From Rhynchopus euleeides (Eukaryota; Euglenozoa; Diplonemea; Diplonemida; Diplonemidae): a DNA stretch of 64,000 bases. The position numbers and the translations under genes are program-made. The notes under the pieces were generated by a model, which did not search any database, had not been told where the DNA came from, and saw nothing but the letters and a program-made list of their open reading frames with translations. Positions 63,812 through 64,000 of this stretch are shown here, one piece after another (the first letter of the stretch is position 1; every line of letters starts with the position of its first letter). The DNA lies in the NCBI GenBank assembly GCA_963210315.1, contig OY723264.1, forward strand, positions 2,170,001 through 2,234,000. Reading direction: 5' to 3'.

Positions 63812-64000
63812 ATGGGGAAGACGACAACGAAGCCGGCAGCGAAGCCGGCGGCAAAGTCGATTAAGAAGAAGAAGAGCGCAGAGAGTCCCGAGGCTGCGGA
63901 GGCGACGAACATTGTGCATGATTTTTGCACGGCCTTCCCTGTTAAAAAAGGGGGCAGTGTGCTGACACTGGGATCCATTAGAAGGCTCCTAGCAACGGTG
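63812..64000 (+). CDS. N-terminus of an unidentified Lys-rich protein (runs off the end)
   Basis: An ATG at 63812 opens 63 codons to the window edge with no stop. The first 25 residues are Ala/Lys/Pro-rich (KPAAKPAAKSIKKKK), similar in composition to nuclear or histone-tail-like extensions. Then IVHDFCTAFPVKKGGSVLTL looks more ordered. The family cannot be named from this fragment. It is on the same strand as all the other cellular genes. Confidence 0.4.
   Translation, partial: MGKTTTKPAAKPAAKSIKKKKSAESPEAAEATNIVHDFCTAFPVKKGGSVLTLGSIRRLLATV

Overview
The window looks like nuclear DNA of a GC-rich unicellular eukaryote. Six cellular protein genes all lie on the + strand. They are separated by 0.6-6 kb of repeat-rich spacer and carry few, short GT-AG introns. 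Several starts are preceded by a pyrimidine tract plus AG, as expected of spliced-leader acceptor sites. A tyrosine-recombinase retroelement with the order gag / recombinase / RT-RNase H, an order I associate with the VIPER/TATE elements of trypanosomatids, points the same way. My best inference is a euglenozoan, possibly a diplonemid. The lineage is an inference; another GC-rich protist cannot be excluded.

Layout. 1-6.0 kb is a nest of mobile DNA. A short repeat (copy 1) is split by a 4.6-kb tyrosine-recombinase retroelement on the minus strand and by a 0.76-kb terminal-inverted-repeat (TIR) element. A second copy of the same short repeat at 58.45-58.87 kb lacks both insertions, so it serves as the empty site. 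6.37-10.89 kb is a two-exon gene for a large low-complexity protein with a calponin-homology-like N-terminus. 10.9-14.3 kb is spacer holding a 2-kb TIR element and a large foldback. 14.4-19.66 kb encodes a Sen1/senataxin-type SF1 helicase. 22.83-23.84 kb is a three-exon RING protein with two LSD1-like zinc ribbons. 29.97-40.89 kb is one 3,637-codon frame for a giant protein with about 18 copies of an unfamiliar Trp-rich repeat. 43.5-44.73 kb is a carnosine N-methyltransferase-like (N2227) enzyme. 45.4-51.2 kb is a full-length ABCA-type transporter gene interrupted by two frame breaks. 52.6-56.6 kb is a vasohibin-type tubulin carboxypeptidase with a very long C-terminal extension. 56.6-63.8 kb is spacer packed with TIR elements, perfect palindromes and minisatellites. 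An open frame starting at 63,812 runs off the end.

The cellular genes do not form one pathway. They read as a directional array of unrelated genes (RNA helicase, ubiquitin-type RING protein, small-molecule methyltransferase, lipid-type transporter, tubulin-modifying enzyme), which fits polycistronic transcription. The most unusual items are the Trp-rich repeat protein, the resolved nested insertions, a family of ~100-bp TIR elements with 3-bp target duplications, a WW-like segment inside the ABCA protein, and the palindrome-dense right end. No rRNA, tRNA or CRISPR array was found by eye.
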